64,000 nt of DNA from Hansschlegelia quercus (GTDB lineage Bacteria > Pseudomonadota > Alphaproteobacteria > Rhizobiales > Methylopilaceae). Position 1 is the first letter of the stretch, and each line of letters starts with the position of its first letter. Position numbers and translations under genes: made by a program. The stretch covers positions 682,001-746,000 of the forward strand of contig NZ_SIUB01000001.1 of the NCBI RefSeq assembly GCF_004310425.1. Reading direction: 5' to 3'. Positions 61,032 through 64,000 of this stretch are shown here, one piece after another. The notes under the pieces are model-generated. The model worked only from the letters and a program-made list of their open reading frames with translations. It was not told the origin of the DNA and ran no database searches.

Positions 61032-62516
61032 TCAGCTGGCGGCCGCCATAAGCGGCGCGTCAGGCGCACGCTCGGCCAGGCCATAGGATTGGAAGAACCG
61101 TTCGACGGCGCCGGTGGCGCACGCCCAGTCGAAGGTGCGGTAGGACATGCCGGCCACGACGTGACGCGGACCGGAATAGAAGGTCTCGTACTGGACGTGT
61201 CGCGAGGCGAATTCAGAGCCGATCGCGTCCCATGCGAGCTTGAACAGCTGCACGCGCTCATCCGAAGAGAACGCGGGGGAGTGCTGCGTGCGGCCGATGA
61301 GGCGGGCGATCTCGGGGTCGCCGAAATCCTCGACCGAGGACGGCAGCATGATGACGCCGCCGCCCGACAGCTCCCGGAGCGCCTGGATCACCCGGGGATA
61401 AAGCGCTTGTCCATGGACTTGGGCCGCGTAAAGCAGCCCGCGATCTGGCATGAAGTAAGGCCCGTAGAACGAGCCCTTAGCCTCCATCCCGTAGACGAAG
61501 GCCTCGATCATGCTGCAGTCGGCGGCGAGTTCGCCGAGCGTCTGCCGCACCGATGGCATGTTGGACGTGCCGATGGTCTCGGTGATCTTGTGCGCAAGGC
61601 CGATCAGGAAGCGCAGCTTCACCATTAGGCGGATCTCGGCCTGATAGTTCTGGAAGGCGTGCACGGGCGCTTCATGCCATTGCGCCAGCTGGGCGGCGAC
61701 TCCGCGGTGTACGAAGATCCGGTCCCACGGAACCTTGACGTCGTCGAAGTAGAGCAGCGCATCGTTCTCGTCGAAGCGCGACGACAGCGGATAGTCGAAG
61801 GCTGATGTCGCGGCCTGCTCGTAGGAGCGCCGCGACATCAGCTTCACGCCCGCGGCTGCGATCGGCACGGCGGCGGTGAAGGCGAAGCGAGCTTCGTCCG
61901 CGCCCAGCGGCCGCAGCGTCGTGACCAAGACTTCGTCGGAAAGCGCAGCGCCGGTGCCGAGCATCTTCGCTCCGCGGATCGTGACGCCCCCCGGATCCTC
62001 ATCGACGATGCGGACGGCGACCTCGCCGTTACCACCCTCGCTTGCCGCCTTCGACCGGTCGCCCTGCGGATCGATGATGACGTAGGAAAGATATAGGTCC
62101 TGGTCGCGTGCATAGGCGTAATAATCGAGCACTGCGTCGGCCCGGCCGCCTTCATGCCTGCGGTAGACCTCCGCGCTAGCGGCCATGCAGGCGATGGTCG
62201 ACGCGACATGGTCGGGGGAGCGCCCCATGAAGCCGTGGTGCAGTTCGGCCCATGCCACGAGCGCTTCGCGTCGCTGGACCAGCTCGCCGTAGGATGTCGG
62301 CATCTGCCAGGCGCGGCTCACGCGAGCGCCGGTCGGCGTCTCGAACGTCGAGCGTTCGACATTCTCCGGCCGCGCCTGGAAGTCGTAGAGGTTTGCCACC
62401 GAGCGGGCGGCGCCGCGGAATGCGCCGTGTTCGGCAACGTTGGAAATGCGGCCGCCGTTCAAGAAGATGCAGCGCCCGTCGTCGAGGGCTCGGAGATAGT
62501 CAGATCCAGATCTCAT
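61032..62516 (-). CDS. HpaB-family flavin-dependent monooxygenase
   Basis: Oxygenase component of a two-component FADH2-dependent monooxygenase of the 4-hydroxyphenylacetate 3-hydroxylase (HpaB) family; 494 residues. Family parts: the N-terminal four-helix stretch with GARVSRAWQMPTSYGELVQRREALVAWAELHHGFMGRSPDH, the middle barrel (DQDLYLSYVIIDPQGDRSK, GAKMLGTGAALSDEVLVTT) and the C-terminal HAFQNYQAEIRLMVKLRFLIGLAHKI helices with RELSGGGVIMLPSS. The substrate is unlikely to be 4-hydroxyphenylacetate, since no ring-cleavage genes follow; family members also hydroxylate pyrroles, chlorophenols and other heterocycles. Divergent from the MarR gene. Confidence 0.9.
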   Translation of the reverse strand: MRSGSDYLRALDDGRCIFLNGGRISNVAEHGAFRGAARSVANLYDFQARPENVERSTFETPTGARVSRAWQMPTSYGELVQRREALVAWAELHHGFMGRSPDHVASTIACMAASAEVYRRHEGGRADAVLDYYAYARDQDLYLSYVIIDPQGDRSKAASEGGNGEVAVRIVDEDPGGVTIRGAKMLGTGAALSDEVLVTTLRPLGADEARFAFTAAVPIAAAGVKLMSRRSYEQAATSAFDYPLSSRFDENDALLYFDDVKVPWDRIFVHRGVAAQLAQWHEAPVHAFQNYQAEIRLMVKLRFLIGLAHKITETIGTSNMPSVRQTLGELAADCSMIEAFVYGMEAKGSFYGPYFMPDRGLLYAAQVHGQALYPRVIQALRELSGGGVIMLPSSVEDFGDPEIARLIGRTQHSPAFSSDERVQLFKLAWDAIGSEFASRHVQYETFYSGPRHVVAGMSYRTFDWACATGAVERFFQSYGLAERAPDAPLMAAAS

Positions 62517-62550
62517 GATCGCCCCCGCGGCTCACCCACTCACGTTAGCG

Positions 62551-62579
62551 AAATTCACTTTGTGAATTAGCTTTGTCAA
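62551..62579 (-). promoter_or_regulatory. MarR operator overlapping the monooxygenase promoter
   Basis: Perfect inverted repeat AATTCAC-TTT-GTGAATT (62552-62568). On the minus strand a -35 box TTGACA (62574-62579) and, after 17 bases, a -10-like GAATTT (62551-62556) frame it, so a bound MarR dimer would block the monooxygenase operon promoter and sit close to the regulator's own. Confidence 0.7.
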
Positions 62580-62667
62580 TAAGCTATTTTCGCAAGTGAG
62601 GTTGCAGCGGGTCGGGTCTCGCGGCTATGCCCCAGGGGTCGCCCTGTGCGGCACTGATGGAGATCTG

Positions 62668-63174
62668 ATGAGCGCTGCTCCGACGACCGTTAGCCGCTCC
62701 GCGCTGCTTATTGGCGGGTCCGACGACGCCTTCAGGTCTCTGGTCGACGACCTAACCCATTTCGCCACACGGCTTCAGCAGATCAGGGAAGCGCTTGCGC
62801 GTCAGATGGGCGTGACGACGCCGCAATACGTGATGCTGATGGCGCTTGCCCGCCGAACGCCGGGATCCGCCATAGGGACAAAAGATCTCGCTGCGCGCTT
62901 GAGAGTGAGCGTGCCGTTTGTCGTTACAGAAACGAAGAAACTCGAAGCTATGGGTTTTCTGCAGAAGCAACCCATAGCCGCAGACAGGCGCAGGATTGAT
63001 ATCGTTCTGACTAAGCGGGGGCTTCAATCTGTTGAGGCGCTTGGGTCGCGGCAAAGAACCGTTAACGACATCTTATTTTCGGGCGTGGACGAGGCCAAGT
63101 TCAGTCAGCTTCAGAAAATAACGAAGGATCTTCTGGAGGCATGTGAGCCAGCTCTAGAGGCGGCCGAACACTAG
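62668..63174 (+). CDS. MarR-family transcriptional regulator
   Basis: A 168-residue winged-helix regulator: LQQIREALARQMGVTTPQYVMLMALARRTPGSAIGTKDLAARLRVSVPFVVTETKKLEAMGFLQKQPIAADRRRIDIVLTKRG holds the HTH and the wing with the typical D-x-R-R. MarR proteins of this kind release DNA when they bind a phenolic or other aromatic ligand, which fits control of the flavin monooxygenase operon. Start ATG 62668 after GGAGA; a frame from 62596 is not needed. Divergent from the oxygenase gene. Confidence 0.92.
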   Translation: MSAAPTTVSRSALLIGGSDDAFRSLVDDLTHFATRLQQIREALARQMGVTTPQYVMLMALARRTPGSAIGTKDLAARLRVSVPFVVTETKKLEAMGFLQKQPIAADRRRIDIVLTKRGLQSVEALGSRQRTVNDILFSGVDEAKFSQLQKITKDLLEACEPALEAAEH

Positions 63175-63676
63175 ACAGCCAAAGTCGTCGATCAGTCCTC
63201 CGCGGGAGATATTTCATGAATGTGCTGGAGCAACCTATCGTTCGCGCTCGTCTCGGCTCCGGCCAGGGCGCGGCGTTTTTGCGTTTCAGATCAAAATACG
63301 TGACCAGCGCTGCAGCGACGGCTGCCGCGATGACCCGACGCTCGGGTGCAAAGCCTGCCGCAGAAAGCGCCGGTGGTCCCACCGTTGCCGCAGGGTCCTT
63401 GCTGGCAAGCGCGCCGCTTTTTCCTCGCTGTCGACCGACGTCGTGGTTTCGCAGTAAATATAGGTAGGCCTCCCCACTTACGAGAGGCCGATCGCGGGAC
63501 TCGGGTCGACGTCAAAGCTTGCTCGCTTAAGCTTTCGCAAGGCCGGAACGTTAGCTCTGCTGTCGCGCGTACCGCGTCTGAGCCTCGACCATGCGGATCA
63601 GACGAGAGACCGTCGACAAATAGACGCGTCTCCTCACTGACCCGCGGCCACCTGTTCCACGGTCGGATTTAGTTTG
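63175..63676. other. Intergenic region without a convincing gene
   Basis: About 500 bases between the MarR gene and the chemoreceptor end. Short frames on both strands (for example 63216-63467 plus) have no recognisable pattern. A loose CTTGC...GCAAG pair (63517-63540) has a 14-base spacer and is not the composite operator. Nothing else stands out. Confidence 0.45.
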
Positions 63677-64000
63677 TCACGCGATGAGGCGTGATGCTTC
63701 ACGAACGTTCCGCGTGGCGGCATTGGCGTTTTGAGCGGCGTCCGCGATCTCCACCATGTTCTGGTTGATCAACGTGACGTTCTCGGATGCCGTGTGCATG
63801 TTGCCCGCCATCTCCTGCGCTACCGCTGACTGTTGCTGCACAGCCGCGGAAATGCTGGACGAAATGCTGCCCAACTGAGTGATCGTGTCAGCAATAGAGC
63901 TGATCGCCTTGACTGCGTTCGACGTCGACGACTGGACGGCGGAGACCTGGGCGCTGATTTCCTGAGTGGCCTTTGCGGTCTGGTTAGCGAGGCTTTTCAC
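63677..64000 (-). CDS. Methyl-accepting chemotaxis protein, C-terminal end (cut by window edge)
   Basis: The last 107 residues of a chemoreceptor whose 5' part lies beyond the right edge. The sequence is the descending coiled-coil arm of the signalling domain: SLANQTAKATQEISAQVSAVQSST, ISSIADTITQLGSISSSISAAVQQQSAVAQEMAGNMHTAS, then a helix ending in ASRLIA. QQQSAVAQEMAGN is the usual C-terminal methylation-helix segment. There is no CheR-tethering pentapeptide. Its ligand domain is unknown. Confidence 0.9.
   Translation of the reverse strand: MKSLANQTAKATQEISAQVSAVQSSTSNAVKAISSIADTITQLGSISSSISAAVQQQSAVAQEMAGNMHTASENVTLINQNMVEIADAAQNANAATRNVREASRLIA

Noticed and set aside
63517-63540. CTTGC...GCAAG pair near the right edge
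   Set aside because: The spacer is 14 bases and the first half-site is missing, unlike the two exact composite operators.

Overview
The window comes from a high-GC (roughly two thirds G+C by eye) alphaproteobacterium. Gene content and order point to the order Hyphomicrobiales (Rhizobiales): rplU-rpmA, obgE, proB-proA, nadD, rsfS and rlmH lie in a row; glyQ/glyS stand next to an S49 peptidase, a TrmN6-like methyltransferase, a DUF2007 protein and a long-chain prenyl diphosphate synthase; ispE stands next to a long TPR protein; there is an Aap-type amino acid transporter. The genus cannot be named from the sequence alone. No plasmid, phage or IS element is visible, so this is chromosomal DNA with a mainly core left half and a more accessory right half.

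Layout. 0-5 kb (mostly minus): glyS (cut by the left edge), a VapBC-like toxin-antitoxin pair wedged between glyS and glyQ, glyQ, a small membrane protein, an SppA/SohB-like peptidase, a Tyr-rich secreted protein, a tRNA/rRNA-type methyltransferase and DUF2007. 5.5-18.7 kb: prenyl diphosphate synthase, a membrane protein, YnfA-type protein, ispE, TPR protein, an exported GH1-like glycosidase, a CDF metal transporter, a divergent HxlR regulator/azoreductase pair, an exported FKBP isomerase, a soluble chemoreceptor-like protein and ETF-ubiquinone oxidoreductase. 18.7-21.8 kb: a low-GC two-gene island (HD-domain phosphohydrolase plus a YwgA/Panacea-like protein), followed by about 800 bases with no convincing gene but a repeat element and several very stable hairpins. 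21.8-29.8 kb: the housekeeping run rlmH-rsfS-nadD-proA-proB-obgE, a lipoprotein, a double-GNAT acetyltransferase and rpmA/rplU. 30-46 kb: tRNA-Gly, ProX-type editing protein, hemolysin-III family protein, PepSY protein, LysR regulator, selO, transglutaminase, several tiny conserved ORFs including a ribosome-modulation-factor-like peptide, a disulfide reductase-like flavoprotein, an MRJP/yellow-family protein, ilvA and a hydroxyacid dehydrogenase.

46-63.2 kb is a catabolic and uptake region. It holds an Aap-type ABC transporter without its own ATPase (aapJQM), a ketopantoate-reductase-like protein, a translationally coupled hyuA-hyuB-M20 amidohydrolase operon, an XRE-cupin regulator, a second amino acid ABC system whose permease and ATPase are fused, and a two-component flavin monooxygenase (HpaB-type oxygenase plus flavin reductase) with a zinc acylase, under a divergent MarR regulator. 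The hyuAB operon and the fused-transporter operon share a composite operator-like motif, GCAAG-N3-CTTGC-N7-GCAAG with identical spacing, which ties them into one regulon, most simply under the XRE-cupin protein. The likely logic is: import of a polar nitrogen compound, hydroxylation by the flavin monooxygenase, ATP-dependent opening of a lactam or imide ring by HyuAB, and trimming by the M20 and aspartoacylase-like hydrolases. The substrate is unknown.

The right edge carries the C-terminal part of a chemoreceptor. The best candidate for a poorly described system is the HD/YwgA-like pair at 18.8-20.8 kb; the shared composite operator and the hairpin-rich stretch at 21.2-21.7 kb come next.
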